64,000 nt of DNA from Rhizobiales bacterium 62-17 (GTDB taxonomy: Bacteria; Pseudomonadota; Alphaproteobacteria; Rhizobiales; Beijerinckiaceae). The notes beneath the pieces are model-generated. The model had not been told where the DNA came from. It ran no database searches and worked only from the letters and a program-made list of their open reading frames with translations. Location: assembly GCA_001898965.1 (NCBI GenBank), contig MKVW01000009.1, positions 310,001 to 374,000 of the forward strand, written 5' to 3'. Below, piece by piece: positions 35,173 through 44,445 of the stretch (position 1 is its first letter; each line of letters opens with the position of its first letter). The position numbers and the translations under genes were made by a program.

Positions 35173-36141
35173 TCAAGACGCGAGCGCGCTTTCACCGATG
35201 GCTGCGAACAGATCAGCGTCTTCGCCCAGATCGGCATTTGGCGTCGTCAGCAGCGTATCGCCATAGAACAGCGAATTGGCGCCGGCGATCAGACAGAGAA
35301 TCTGCGCTTCACGGTTGAGATATGAACGACCAGCCGACAGCCGCACGGTCGATTGCGGCATGACGATCCGCGCCGTCGCCACCATGCGCACGAGTTCCAG
35401 CGGATCGATGCGCGAACGGTTGGCGAGTGGCGTTCCCGCCACCGCAACGAGCGCATTGATCGGCACGCTTTCGGGATGCGGGCTCATCTGTGCCAGAACC
35501 TGCAACATCGAAGCGCGATCGCGGATCGTCTCGCCCATGCCGATAATGCCGCCGCAGCACAGATCGATGCCGTAGGAACGCACGGTGGCGAGCGTGTCGA
35601 GGCGATCCTGATAGGTGCGCGTCGAAACGATCTTGCCGTAAAACTCCGGGCTCGTGTCGAGATTGTGATTATAAGCGGTGAGACCGGCCTCGGCGAGACG
35701 TTCGGCCTGATGCGGCTGCAACATGCCCAGCGTCACGCAGGCTTCCATGCCGAGCGCGCGCACGCCTTTCACCATATCGATGACCGCATCGAACTCCTGG
35801 CCGTCGCGCACCTTGCGCCAAGCCGCGCCCATGCAGAAACGCTGGGCTCCGGCCGCTTTCGCCGTCGCCGCGAGCGCCAGCACCTGTTGCGGATTCATCA
35901 GCTTTTCACGCGTCAGCTTCACCTCGCGGTGATGCGCCGATTGCGAGCAATAGCCGCAATCTTCCGGACAGCCGCCAGTCTTGATCGACAGCAGGCTCGC
36001 GCGCTGCACTTTGTTGGGATCGTGATGCTGGCGATGCACCGCATTGGCGCGGCCCACCAGTTCGAGCAGCGGCAGATCATGCAGCACGACGATATCGTCG
36101 ATCGTCCAATCGTGGCGGATCGTTCCGTCGGTGCTGTTCAT
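35173..36141 (-). CDS. bioB: biotin synthase
   Basis: BioB inserts sulfur into dethiobiotin. The 322-residue radical-SAM protein carries the [4Fe-4S] motif CPEDCGYC (CxxxCxxC), the YNHNLDTS segment, [10 protein letters not shown], and the SAGR motif with the Arg that ligands the [2Fe-2S] cluster. The start at 36141 ([12 protein letters not shown]) overlaps the bioY stop by four bases; an upstream in-frame opening lies within bioY. Other biotin genes (bioF, D, A) are absent, so they are elsewhere or the cell salvages precursors through BioY. Control is probably by BioR through the box before bioY. Confidence 0.96.
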   Translation of the reverse strand: MNSTDGTIRHDWTIDDIVVLHDLPLLELVGRANAVHRQHHDPNKVQRASLLSIKTGGCPEDCGYCSQSAHHREVKLTREKLMNPQQVLALAATAKAAGAQRFCMGAAWRKVRDGQEFDAVIDMVKGVRALGMEACVTLGMLQPHQAERLAEAGLTAYNHNLDTSPEFYGKIVSTRTYQDRLDTLATVRSYGIDLCCGGIIGMGETIRDRASMLQVLAQMSPHPESVPINALVAVAGTPLANRSRIDPLELVRMVATARIVMPQSTVRLSAGRSYLNREAQILCLIAGANSLFYGDTLLTTPNADLGEDADLFAAIGESALAS

Positions 36142-36707
36142 GAGCGCAGGCTCCGCAGATGCGCGAGCAAAGCCGGCAGGGTCGAAGCGCCAGCGGCCAC
36201 CAGAGCGATCTTCACGAGATCGCCGAACAGGAACGGCGCGACGCCGACGGCGAGAAGTTGCCCCGCCGGCACGTAGAGCGCGAGCCACGCGACGCCGAGC
36301 CCATAGACCAGAGCCAGACCGACGAGCATGGCGGTGAAGCGGCCGAGCAGAGCTTTGCCCGCCGCGAGCCAACCGACCACAGCGGAGGCCAGAAGATAGC
36401 CGGCGAGATAACCGCCCGTCGGGCCGGCCAGATAAGCCAGGCCGATGCCGCGCTCCGGCGCGCCGGAAAACATCGGCAGGCCTGCGGCGCCGGCCGCCAG
36501 ATAGGCGAGAAAGATCGCCATGGCGCGACGCGGCCCGAGGGCGACGGCAAAGCCCATCACCGCCAGGGTGTGCAGGGTCATCGGCACCGGCCAGAATGGA
36601 ATCTGCACCTTGGCGGCGAGCGTCAGAACGGCTGCCCCAGCGGTGATGAGAACAGGAAGAGACCAGGAGGCGCGGCGGTCAGCCGTCCCAGCGCCAATGT
36701 CGTGCAT
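36138..36707 (-). CDS. bioY: biotin transporter substrate-binding component BioY
   Basis: A 189-residue integral membrane S-component that captures biotin, alone or with an ECF module. The family motifs [17 protein letters not shown] and [18 protein letters not shown] are present, and about six hydrophobic helices are visible. bioB follows with a 4-base overlap. A BioR box lies 17 bases before the ATG. No bioM/bioN genes are seen. Confidence 0.94.
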   Translation of the reverse strand: MHDIGAGTADRRASWSLPVLITAGAAVLTLAAKVQIPFWPVPMTLHTLAVMGFAVALGPRRAMAIFLAYLAAGAAGLPMFSGAPERGIGLAYLAGPTGGYLAGYLLASAVVGWLAAGKALLGRFTAMLVGLALVYGLGVAWLALYVPAGQLLAVGVAPFLFGDLVKIALVAAGASTLPALLAHLRSLRS

Positions 36708-36723
36708 GTCAGCCCACCCAAAA

Positions 36724-36733
36724 TTATAGATAA
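36724..36733. promoter_or_regulatory. BioR operator in front of bioYB
   Basis: TTATAGATAA (reverse complement TTATCTATAA) matches the alphaproteobacterial BioR box exactly as I remember it. It lies 17 bases upstream of the bioY ATG, and an identical box precedes the bioR gene. Confidence 0.85.
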
Positions 36734-36805
36734 TTTATGAACTCTATCGCTAAAAGAGTCCATAGACGGGCGAGGATTGCAAGAGCTTGGCCGCAAAAAG
36801 TCGGA

Positions 36806-37462
36806 TCAGCCGCGTGTGGTAGCCTTCAACCGACTGGTTTGCCAGGGTTTTTGCCCAATGGTCTGAACATGTCGGGCAAGCACCTGCGCCGCGGTCTCCA
36901 CCTGGCCCGCGCGCAGCGCGTTGAGAATCGCCCGGTGATCGCGGTCGGTCGGCGCTTCCCATTCGGCCCGCCAGCCCGAAAACAGAAAGCGCGCGCTGGC
37001 GGTGTGCAGATCATCGATCGCCCTGAGCAGGCGCGGCATGGCGCAGGGGGTGAGGATGAGGCGATGGAAATGCCGGTTCGCCAGCTCCCAGGCCTGCACA
37101 TCGGTTGCCTTGTCGCCCGCCCGGGTCGCCTCTTCCGCTTGATCCAGCAGGGCTTTCGTCAGATGCGGCGCGGCCTGGCGCAAGGCCAGCACTTCGAGCG
37201 CGGCGCGCATTTCAGCGACCTCCCGCACCTCCTCGACGGTGAAACCCGCTACCCGCACGCCCCGGCGCGGCTCGCTGACCACCAACCCCTGCGCCTCGAG
37301 CCGGCGGAAGGCCTCGCGCACCGGCACATGGCTGGCGCCAAATTCCTCGGCGATATGATCCTGCCCCAGCCGCACGCCCGGCGCGATGGCACCAGCAATG
37401 ATGCGCTCCGCCAAAACCTTGCTGATCCGCACCGCCAGGGTGTCGTCTTTCGCCGTCGTCAT
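36806..37462 (-). CDS. bioR: biotin repressor BioR (GntR family)
   Basis: A 218-residue GntR/FCD-type regulator. The winged-helix domain (about 8-75) shows ERIIAGAIAPGVRLGQDHIAEEFGASHVPVREAFRRLEAQGLV, then the FCD domain starts at EMRAALEVLALRQ. BioR replaces BirA as the biotin repressor in many alphaproteobacteria. Identity rests on location next to bioYB and on two identical TTATAGATAA boxes, one in front of bioY and one five bases before this gene's own ATG, indicating autoregulation. The ATG at 37462 is chosen because the upstream extension would run through the operator. Confidence 0.92.
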   Translation of the reverse strand: MTTAKDDTLAVRISKVLAERIIAGAIAPGVRLGQDHIAEEFGASHVPVREAFRRLEAQGLVVSEPRRGVRVAGFTVEEVREVAEMRAALEVLALRQAAPHLTKALLDQAEEATRAGDKATDVQAWELANRHFHRLILTPCAMPRLLRAIDDLHTASARFLFSGWRAEWEAPTDRDHRAILNALRAGQVETAAQVLARHVQTIGQKPWQTSRLKATTRG

Positions 37463-37466
37463 GATT

Positions 37467-37476
37467 TTATAGATAA
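37467..37476. promoter_or_regulatory. BioR operator in front of bioR (autoregulation)
   Basis: A second TTATAGATAA box identical to that before bioY lies only five bases upstream of the bioR ATG. At this distance it occupies the place of a Shine-Dalgarno, and none is visible, so the bioR transcript may be leaderless or nearly so. Confidence 0.85.
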
Positions 37477-37574
37477 TTCGATGGGATGGAGAATGGCAAT
37501 GCCGGGCTCCGAAGCGGCGAAACCGCGCTGGGATCAGGAGCTGAGGCTTCAGCGCCGGAAACGAAGGCTCAATT

Positions 37575-37862
37575 CTACAGATCCGCTTCCTGAGCAAGGA
37601 TGATCAGAACCAGCGACCGCGCGATTGAACTGACTGGCTCTCCGCGTCGATAGGCGCTGGAGATCATCTCGGTCACGGCCCGAGCCTCCAGATAGGGATT
37701 GGCGATTAAGCCAAGTTCCGCACATACGATCTTGCGCACCCGATCATGATAGCCGTTGCTGCGCACGGCGATGATGACCATCCGCGCAACAACGGCGGCG
37801 GCCAGAAAGCCGATAACAGTCAGAACTATTGTCACTGCCGCCCCCACCCGACGGGCCACCAT
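37575..37862 (-). CDS. hypothetical single-pass membrane protein
   Basis: A 95-residue protein with an N-terminal hydrophobic helix (AAVTIVLTVIGFLAAAVVARMVIIA, about residues 8-32), followed by a soluble part with basic residues (RVRKIVCAELGLIANPYLEARAVTEMISSAYRRG) and a hydrophobic end. I do not recognise the family. It is 112 bases upstream of bioR on the same strand and about 180 bases from the polysaccharide genes. Codon composition looks ordinary, but the evidence that it is translated is limited to the open frame and the membrane helix. Confidence 0.5.
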   Translation of the reverse strand: MVARRVGAAVTIVLTVIGFLAAAVVARMVIIAVRSNGYHDRVRKIVCAELGLIANPYLEARAVTEMISSAYRRGEPVSSIARSLVLIILAQEADL

Positions 37863-38042
37863 TTTTAAGGCGTTGATCGCCTTTTAAAAGGGATTTCGCG
37901 CGCCGGCTGGGTAGCTTTTACACGATTTCCGCGCGGCCATGGCGTTCGGATCTGATGGCAGATCAATGCAGCGCAAAAGCATCAAGACAAGGAGCACATC
38001 GCGCTTCCGGCGAAACGCGACCTAGCCTCGATGGCTCACGCC

Positions 38043-41000
38043 CTAAACGCGCTCGCCATCTGCCGTGTCCTCTTGAACGATATGGCCCGCCGACGCGAAA
38101 GAGCGTTCAAGCCTCAAGGCCTCGATCAATCCCGTAAGCCGCGCCGCCAGCGCTTCATAAGAATGATCCTGACGCCACTTGTCCGCCGCGCGTACCTTCT
38201 CCTCGACCACAGAACCACCGGTTCGCAGCTTGGAAATAATATCGCGCAATCCAGCCGCGAGTATCTCCGGCGCGCCATCTGTGACTTGGAAGACAGCGGG
38301 CTTAACATCGTCAAAAATCGGCAAGCTGGTCGTGGCCACCGGCCGTCCGCTGGCAATACCGAAACGAACGGCACCGCTCGCCGACTCTCCGGTGTTTTCA
38401 TAGGGAAACACGATCAGATCACAAGCACGCAGATATCCGAGCGCTTGATCGTCCGGCAGGAAGTCGCCCGTAAAGCGCGCGCGCGCGCCAACACCGAGTT
38501 GCGCGATCTCGGCACGCAACCTTCGCGCAAGTTCATGGGACACATCGACAGGATATTCGGCATTGACCAGGTGCAGATGTAACGAAGTATCCTTGCGTGC
38601 GAGCAAGCCATAGGCGGCCACGAGAGCGTGGAGCCCCTTATGCGGCAGACAGAAGCCATAACTGCCGATCGTGAAAGTCGAATTGGATCTCCGCGCCTTG
38701 AAGTCAGACGGAGGGCCATCGATGATGCCGTGAGGAAGCAACGTCGTATTCCCCACGACCCCGATCGCCTTCAAGCGATTGAGGTCATGATAGGAATGAA
38801 CCAGAACACGATCGCAGGCTTTGAGCGTTTTCGTCAGAAGCGAAAATATTTTGGTTTCGTCGTCAGGATTGCCCCACGTCGAATGCATCACCATGAGAAC
38901 GGTCCGGCCAGACTGCTTCTGAGCTAGGACAAATTTCTCAAGCTCCATGAAATCGAAGAAACTATTGTTGAACTGGATGACGAGCGTGTCGACACCAGAT
39001 TTTTCGACTGCTTGAGCAAGACCCTCGAGGCTGGCTCCCGACATATATTTTTGCCAGGCGCGAACGACATCCTCGTCATCGGGCGTGATGACATCATCAT
39101 TGGTCGCACCAAAGATAATCGGCTTTTGCGGCAACCATCGGATCAAATATTCCGAATAGGTCGCGATACCGCATTTGCAGTTCCATGTCGTGACCCAGCC
39201 GACGCGACCTTGCAGCGGTTCGCGCGGCTTTGCCCATCTGTCGACAGCGGCGGACAGACGATTGACGACCGCATTCCAAGTATGACCCTTGAGTAATACG
39301 TCGCGACCCGCAGCCGCTTTCCCGGTCCTTTCCGTCGCCGAGGCCGCGTGGGCTTCACGCATGCACAAGGCGAGATGATCCCGATCGGGCTCAGCCCAGA
39401 CGGACGATGACAGCTCAAGATGGGTTTGAGCAGGAGCAAAACTGTAGTCGACCAACCACGCCGTCTGTTCATTGCAAAAGTCGGCCTGACCGCCCCAAGC
39501 GGTCACGATCACGGGAAGTCCGGACAGCGTCGCTTCTGCGATCGGTAGCCCATAGCCTTCCGCGCGGCTTGGAGCGACGAGCACATGACAATGTTGATAA
39601 AGCGCCTTGAGTTCGGGATCAGGCAGATCCTCGAAAATCAGAGCGACATCCGGAAATTCCGGATCTTGGGTGCGGGCAGCAGCGAGCCGCGCCTCGATAT
39701 CATTGTGCGGGTTTTTGAAAGTCTTGATGATGAGCGTGACATCGTCAGAGCGTCTGAATGCCTGTCCATACGCGGCCAACAGTACGTCAGCACCTTTCCT
39801 CGGAAAACACGAGGAAACATGAAGGAATCGAAAGCTCTTTCCCGGCAAGCTCTCAAGCTTCGCCGCCTTCACACGTTCCCAATGATCGACACCGTTTCCG
39901 ACCACGCTTAACGGTACGGCGACGCCGCTGTCTTGCAGAAGCTTCGAGACATGCGACGAGACGCTGCCGATGCCATCCAAATGGAGATTGAACTGATCTA
40001 CCCATTCGGACGGAAAGCGACTCTCTTCCCAAGCATAGGAATGCAGGATGTTGACGGTGCCGCCGCCATTGTCGACGCGCGGCGGATAGAGATTTCGCGA
40101 TGCAATGACGGGCCTGTCGCGCATATCGATTTCGGCGCGATCTCGCCAAAGCGTCAGAATGTCGGGATGATTTAGCGCGAGGAAAGACTCATTGGGTGGA
40201 TAGTCGCCGGGTCCCTCGGATGAATGCAGAAAAACCTCTTCTCCCTGGGCCTTGAGCGCCCGGGCGGTTTCCCGATTGACGAGGGAGAGGCTGTAGTTCG
40301 AGTCAAACGGCCCCTCAATACGCCAGACACGCTTCTCGTTATGAAATGTCAGGACAGGAAGCGCATCGATCGCGTTCTGATTGAAGGCAACGACATTAGC
40401 GATTTGTCTCAGCTCGTCAGCCGTTGGATGCCCCTGCGCCTTTGCCAAAGCCTTGAGCGCTTTGATCAGCGCCTGGTAACGTGCCGCCCGATTGAGTCTC
40501 GGTCGATTTAGAAAATCACCGGACGCCAATGCGTCTTCAAGGGCACGCCAAGTGGCGATCGCGGATCGGTCCCAGGTAAACAAGGCCCGGCGCTGAACGG
40601 CGTTCTCCTTGAGGCGCTGACGAAACTGATCGTCGCGAACGATCCGGAGCATTTTGGTCGCGATTTCTTCCGTCGACGTCGGATCGAACTGCGCTTCATC
40701 AAGACCGATGATCTCGGGAATGCTGGTAACGTTCGAACCGATCACCGCGGCGTCAAGATGCATGGCCTCAAGAATGGGAAGGCCAAATCCTTCATGTAGG
40801 GAAGGATACACCATCGCAACGCATCGGCGATAAAGTTGCGTCAGGTCTGTATCGCTGATCTGACCTGTCACGATAACGTCGGAATCGCCTAGGCCAGCCT
40901 CGCTGGCAAGCGATGAAATCATAGCCAGGACTGCGGGCTCGTTGGACGTGACCAACACCAATTGATGTTGCCCGCCCATTTGCGAGGCAAAACGGCCGAA

Positions 41001-41735
41001 CGCGGCGATCAGGCCTTCGAAATTTTTCCGTTGCTCGAACGAAGCCGCATAAACGAAGAACGGCTTCGTTATGCCCAACCTCGTGTCTAAGTCTGTGCCG
41101 CTCTCTTTCAGTTCCGTCGCGCGGACAGCGAATTCATCACCGCCCGCCATGACGCTGATGGCGCGACCGGGATCGATCTTGGCATCTTCAATGATCTCGA
41201 GGCGGGTGGAATCCGAGTTCGTGAGAAACAGATCGCAATCGCAGAACGCCGCAAGCTTGTCATAGTACCAGCCGCGAACCTCCGGCGCATCGAGATACTT
41301 TTCCGGATTGCGCAGAGGTATCAGATCATGGGCGATCACCGCGCGGAGCGACTCGCCGCACAAACCTCCGCCCGAGGTGATGACATCTCCCTCGAAACCT
41401 TCAAACAAGCTTGTAAATAAAATGGCGTCCGCCTGCAGGCCCGCAAAAAAATGCTCCCTCGTCAATTCTCTGGCTCTGCGCCAGTAAACCGAAGACCGGG
41501 GATAAGGGCCACCATCAAGCGTGCGATACGTTACGATGCGATGCGGAGGCGCAAGATCGCCAAAATCCGCACGAATGGCCTCCGCCGTACCAGAAGGATT
41601 CTCGCTGACCGCCAGCCAGACTTCATGTTGTCCGGCGGTGCGCAGCAAGCCGGCAGCAAGACCACGCGCATATCGACCAATGCCTCGAAAGCGACTCCCG
41701 CTTTGCAAGCCGGTTAGATCAATAACCAATCTCAT
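38043..41735 (-). CDS. three-domain GT4-type glycosyltransferase
   Basis: This 1230-residue protein contains three consecutive GT-B (GT4-like) glycosyltransferase units. Unit 1 (about 1-420) has the EGFGLPILEA motif (E-x7-E); unit 2 (about 455-835) has EGYGLPIAEA; unit 3 (about 840-1210), starting GRVGWVTTWNCKCGIATYSE, has the variant ENTGESASGAVRFGIASG. No membrane helix is seen, so it works at the cytoplasmic face. Multi-unit GT4 proteins make repeating O-antigen or capsule oligosaccharides in one polypeptide, as WbdA does for mannan. It follows an FkbM methyltransferase gene whose stop touches an alternative GTG start (41747); the ATG at 41735 is preferred. Sugar specificity cannot be read from the sequence. 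Confidence 0.88.
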   Translation of the reverse strand: MRLVIDLTGLQSGSRFRGIGRYARGLAAGLLRTAGQHEVWLAVSENPSGTAEAIRADFGDLAPPHRIVTYRTLDGGPYPRSSVYWRRARELTREHFFAGLQADAILFTSLFEGFEGDVITSGGGLCGESLRAVIAHDLIPLRNPEKYLDAPEVRGWYYDKLAAFCDCDLFLTNSDSTRLEIIEDAKIDPGRAISVMAGGDEFAVRATELKESGTDLDTRLGITKPFFVYAASFEQRKNFEGLIAAFGRFASQMGGQHQLVLVTSNEPAVLAMISSLASEAGLGDSDVIVTGQISDTDLTQLYRRCVAMVYPSLHEGFGLPILEAMHLDAAVIGSNVTSIPEIIGLDEAQFDPTSTEEIATKMLRIVRDDQFRQRLKENAVQRRALFTWDRSAIATWRALEDALASGDFLNRPRLNRAARYQALIKALKALAKAQGHPTADELRQIANVVAFNQNAIDALPVLTFHNEKRVWRIEGPFDSNYSLSLVNRETARALKAQGEEVFLHSSEGPGDYPPNESFLALNHPDILTLWRDRAEIDMRDRPVIASRNLYPPRVDNGGGTVNILHSYAWEESRFPSEWVDQFNLHLDGIGSVSSHVSKLLQDSGVAVPLSVVGNGVDHWERVKAAKLESLPGKSFRFLHVSSCFPRKGADVLLAAYGQAFRRSDDVTLIIKTFKNPHNDIEARLAAARTQDPEFPDVALIFEDLPDPELKALYQHCHVLVAPSRAEGYGLPIAEATLSGLPVIVTAWGGQADFCNEQTAWLVDYSFAPAQTHLELSSSVWAEPDRDHLALCMREAHAASATERTGKAAAGRDVLLKGHTWNAVVNRLSAAVDRWAKPREPLQGRVGWVTTWNCKCGIATYSEYLIRWLPQKPIIFGATNDDVITPDDEDVVRAWQKYMSGASLEGLAQAVEKSGVDTLVIQFNNSFFDFMELEKFVLAQKQSGRTVLMVMHSTWGNPDDETKIFSLLTKTLKACDRVLVHSYHDLNRLKAIGVVGNTTLLPHGIIDGPPSDFKARRSNSTFTIGSYGFCLPHKGLHALVAAYGLLARKDTSLHLHLVNAEYPVDVSHELARRLRAEIAQLGVGARARFTGDFLPDDQALGYLRACDLIVFPYENTGESASGAVRFGIASGRPVATTSLPIFDDVKPAVFQVTDGAPEILAAGLRDIISKLRTGGSVVEEKVRAADKWRQDHSYEALAARLTGLIEALRLERSFASAGHIVQEDTADGERV

Positions 41736-41746
41736 TGAGGCTTCCA

Positions 41747-42958
41747 CTACTCGTGATCATTGAGATCGTTGAAAATCTGCCTGGCCGGCAGCGAAAGCGG
41801 CCGCGTGGGCGAGCCGGGCTCCGCAGTTGGAGACATCGGCTTAACCGACCGCGCTTTGCTCGACGAAGATTGGGAGGATCCTTTCAATGACAGCAGCCGG
41901 CTCATTGTATCACGCAGCATTTGCCTCGGCCCCGAAGCGATCCAGCGCAACGGCGCTGTTATGCGCCAGGAAAACGAGGAATGTACGGCGTGAAGCGCAT
42001 CCAAGGCATATTTGATTTCAACTTCCTTCTGACGCAGGATCGCTTTGATATCAGCCTCTTTTTGACGCAGAAGCGCGACATTCGCCGTATCTCGCTTGAT
42101 TAGTTGCACAACGCCACCTTCGAGCTGATGCAAGACTTCTGGTAGCTCCGCGTGTGTTATCGCTCTTGAAGAGCCGAACATGTGCGAATGGAGAGCCGCA
42201 TCAAGCGCCGCCGTCTTCGCCTTTGCCGCATCAACAACGGACAGCTTTTTCGCCAGCTCAAAATTGAAATGCGAATGCTCATCGAGCTGGAAGAAATCAA
42301 AAAAGTTTGGCCCCGGGCCGAATGGAGCCTTGAGTTCGATATGCTCCTGGCTCACATAAAATCGGTTTACGCCATCGAAATACGCGAACTCATAACCGAG
42401 AGCGATCAGCTTGGGCTCCCAGTTCGCGTAGCTTGGCTCCTGCGTGTTTGGCTTTGTGCTCTCGACAACCACGATCCAAGGCCTGACGGGCGACGGACGC
42501 CAGCTGTCAATGACATCGTCTTCCCGACCTTCGACATCGATCTTGAGCCAATGAATCGGCCGATCGGCATAGGCGTCGAGAACTTGCGACAGCGGCATGC
42601 ACGGGACTTCAATCTGCAGGCACTCATGATTGTTGCGCGCATGTTCGGCGGCAATCGCGGGATCACCCGTGCTCAAGCCCGTTCCCGGAATCTCCCAAAA
42701 CGGTATCGTCCCCTCACGGGTTCCGATCGCGGCTTGGATCACCACGTCGCCTTGACGGTAGAGGCGGAGCTTCTCGGCGTAGTGCGGCGTTGGTTCAACA
42801 TGCACGCCACGCCAGCCCTGGTGGTGAAATGCGATGCTGACGGAATCGATGACCGGATCCTGGGCACCGATATCGATAAAGAAGCCGCGCTCGACATGCT
42901 TGAGCGCACGCCAGAGGATAACGTCTTCAAAATTCTGGGCGTTTGAAAAGAAAGTCAC
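41747..42958 (-). CDS. FkbM-family methyltransferase with C-terminal coiled coil
   Basis: A 403-residue protein. The N-terminal 230 residues are an FkbM-type SAM methyltransferase: SNAQNFEDVILWRAL, the SAM-binding FIDIGAQDP and HWLKIDVEGREDDVI. The rest has a charged helical, probably coiled-coil stretch (DTANVALLRQKEADIKAILRQ), then SFSWRITAPLRWIA, a segment often seen at the ends of polysaccharide-locus glycosyltransferases, and a Ser/Pro-rich tail. Homologues start at the SNAQNFED block, so the GTG at 42958 is used; a TTG at 42994 is possible. Likely role: O-methylation (capping) of a surface sugar made by the adjacent glycosyltransferase. Confidence 0.8.
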   Translation of the reverse strand: MTFFSNAQNFEDVILWRALKHVERGFFIDIGAQDPVIDSVSIAFHHQGWRGVHVEPTPHYAEKLRLYRQGDVVIQAAIGTREGTIPFWEIPGTGLSTGDPAIAAEHARNNHECLQIEVPCMPLSQVLDAYADRPIHWLKIDVEGREDDVIDSWRPSPVRPWIVVVESTKPNTQEPSYANWEPKLIALGYEFAYFDGVNRFYVSQEHIELKAPFGPGPNFFDFFQLDEHSHFNFELAKKLSVVDAAKAKTAALDAALHSHMFGSSRAITHAELPEVLHQLEGGVVQLIKRDTANVALLRQKEADIKAILRQKEVEIKYALDALHAVHSSFSWRITAPLRWIASGPRQMLRDTMSRLLSLKGSSQSSSSKARSVKPMSPTAEPGSPTRPLSLPARQIFNDLNDHE

Positions 42959-43064
42959 CGGCGAGCAAGTAGCGAATCCGACCCGATATTGCAACTGAAC
43001 GCTGGCATTGCTCCCCGGGGTGCAAGAGGGAGAATGCTGCGCCTAACATGCTGTTCATATTGAT

Positions 43065-44150
43065 TTATTGCGCCAAAGAAGCACTGTCGGATCGGACGCC
43101 AATCTGGCGAGGTGTCGCGGCGCGCGTCAAGCGGACGCCAACGAGCAGAACCTCGCCCTCTATGGCGCCTTTGAGGAGCTGCAAGCGAAGCTCAAGAGGC
43201 TTGTGACTTTCCGTGACCTCAAACGATATATCGATCGCAAAAGACCCATTCCTCGGCCAGCGCATGGAAACCGCACCTAAAATCTCGCCATTGAACACGT
43301 CCAGAAGCGCCAGCGTGTCGGTGCCGCAACCGGCCAACTCAATCTGCATCTCTCCATGCCAGATGCCGGCTGGGAGGTGCATATAGGGGCCATAAGAAAG
43401 AATGCGCGCGGGACCGACCAGAAGCTTGGAGCCCACAAGGCGATGTCCTGGAATATCGCCGTCCAGAAAACAACGCCGCGGCCAATAAAAAGTCGACTGA
43501 GATCGTTCGTCGCCGATGAAATTGTAATCCTGGCCCACGTGCTCGATGAGGGAGATATCTTCATCCGAAAGCATTCCGGCAAAACTCTTCACCGAATGCC
43601 ACTTCGGAAACTGGGCGAGAATAAAATCCAGGAAACTCGCTCGGCTGCCCTGCTCTCCGCCCAATGCGGCTTTCACAAGCTCCAACTGTTGTTGTTCAGC
43701 CGGAATGCCGAAAAAAATCATGATCTCTCGAGATAAATCGAGAATTGACGTAGCGTAACGGCCGGAGTCCAAGACTAAAGATCTACTGCAACGCGTCAAA
43801 TGAGCCGATTGCACCGTCGTATTGGAAACATTTTGCAGCGCAGTCGCAAGATCGAAGCCGCAATCCAATATAAGATACTTCAGAATATCCTCGGCATCCT
43901 GGTGACACACGAGAACGGGCAGTTTTGTTTCAACAAAAACGTCCGTGAGATCAGCGGATGGGGCATTACTTAAGAGGACGAAAGTCTTATCCGGATTACT
44001 CCGGATATCATGCCAATGATCGCGCAGTTGAGCTCTAGATACGACATATAATTCCTGCGCATCTCCAATTACTGCCTCTGTAATAATCGAGATCAGGCGT
44101 TGGGTCGCCGCGAAGACTGCCGAATTCGTACCGAAAACGCTGAGAATCAT
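43065..44150 (-). CDS. hypothetical protein of the polysaccharide locus
   Basis: A 361-residue protein I do not recognise. No signal peptide or membrane helix is evident. The N-terminal 130 residues look like an alpha/beta fold (MILSVFGTNSAVF, KTFVLLSNAP, KLPVLVCHQDAEDILKYL). A helical middle follows. The C-terminal 120 residues look like a beta-sandwich (GPYMHLPAGIWHGEMQIELAG, LLDVFNGEIL, LELRLQLLKGAIEGEVLLVGVRL), similar in style to carbohydrate-binding modules at the ends of glycan-locus proteins. It lies between two FkbM methyltransferase genes on the same strand, which suggests a role in the same glycan, not more. Confidence 0.6.
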   Translation of the reverse strand: MILSVFGTNSAVFAATQRLISIITEAVIGDAQELYVVSRAQLRDHWHDIRSNPDKTFVLLSNAPSADLTDVFVETKLPVLVCHQDAEDILKYLILDCGFDLATALQNVSNTTVQSAHLTRCSRSLVLDSGRYATSILDLSREIMIFFGIPAEQQQLELVKAALGGEQGSRASFLDFILAQFPKWHSVKSFAGMLSDEDISLIEHVGQDYNFIGDERSQSTFYWPRRCFLDGDIPGHRLVGSKLLVGPARILSYGPYMHLPAGIWHGEMQIELAGCGTDTLALLDVFNGEILGAVSMRWPRNGSFAIDISFEVTESHKPLELRLQLLKGAIEGEVLLVGVRLTRAATPRQIGVRSDSASLAQ

Positions 44151-44445
44151 GACAAAACTGGCACTTTCATCTCACGATCCTGCATTTCACGAGACTTGAT
44201 TGAGAAATAGGCTGATCGTAGAGCGACTATTTTCCGACGGGCTGGTCATGATGTTGCTGAGGCTTGCCTGAATTCAACATCATAAAGCAGCATGAGAACT
44301 GAATATACTGGGCAAAATTACGTCTCCAAGGAAACGCGATTTTGCCCGATGAAGACATCTCGATTTTGTAATGCGCGGGCGTTCATCCGCTGACACAAGC
44401 TTCAGGCTCTCCGCCCCGGGCTTTCGGCGCCGTCCATGGCGTCAC

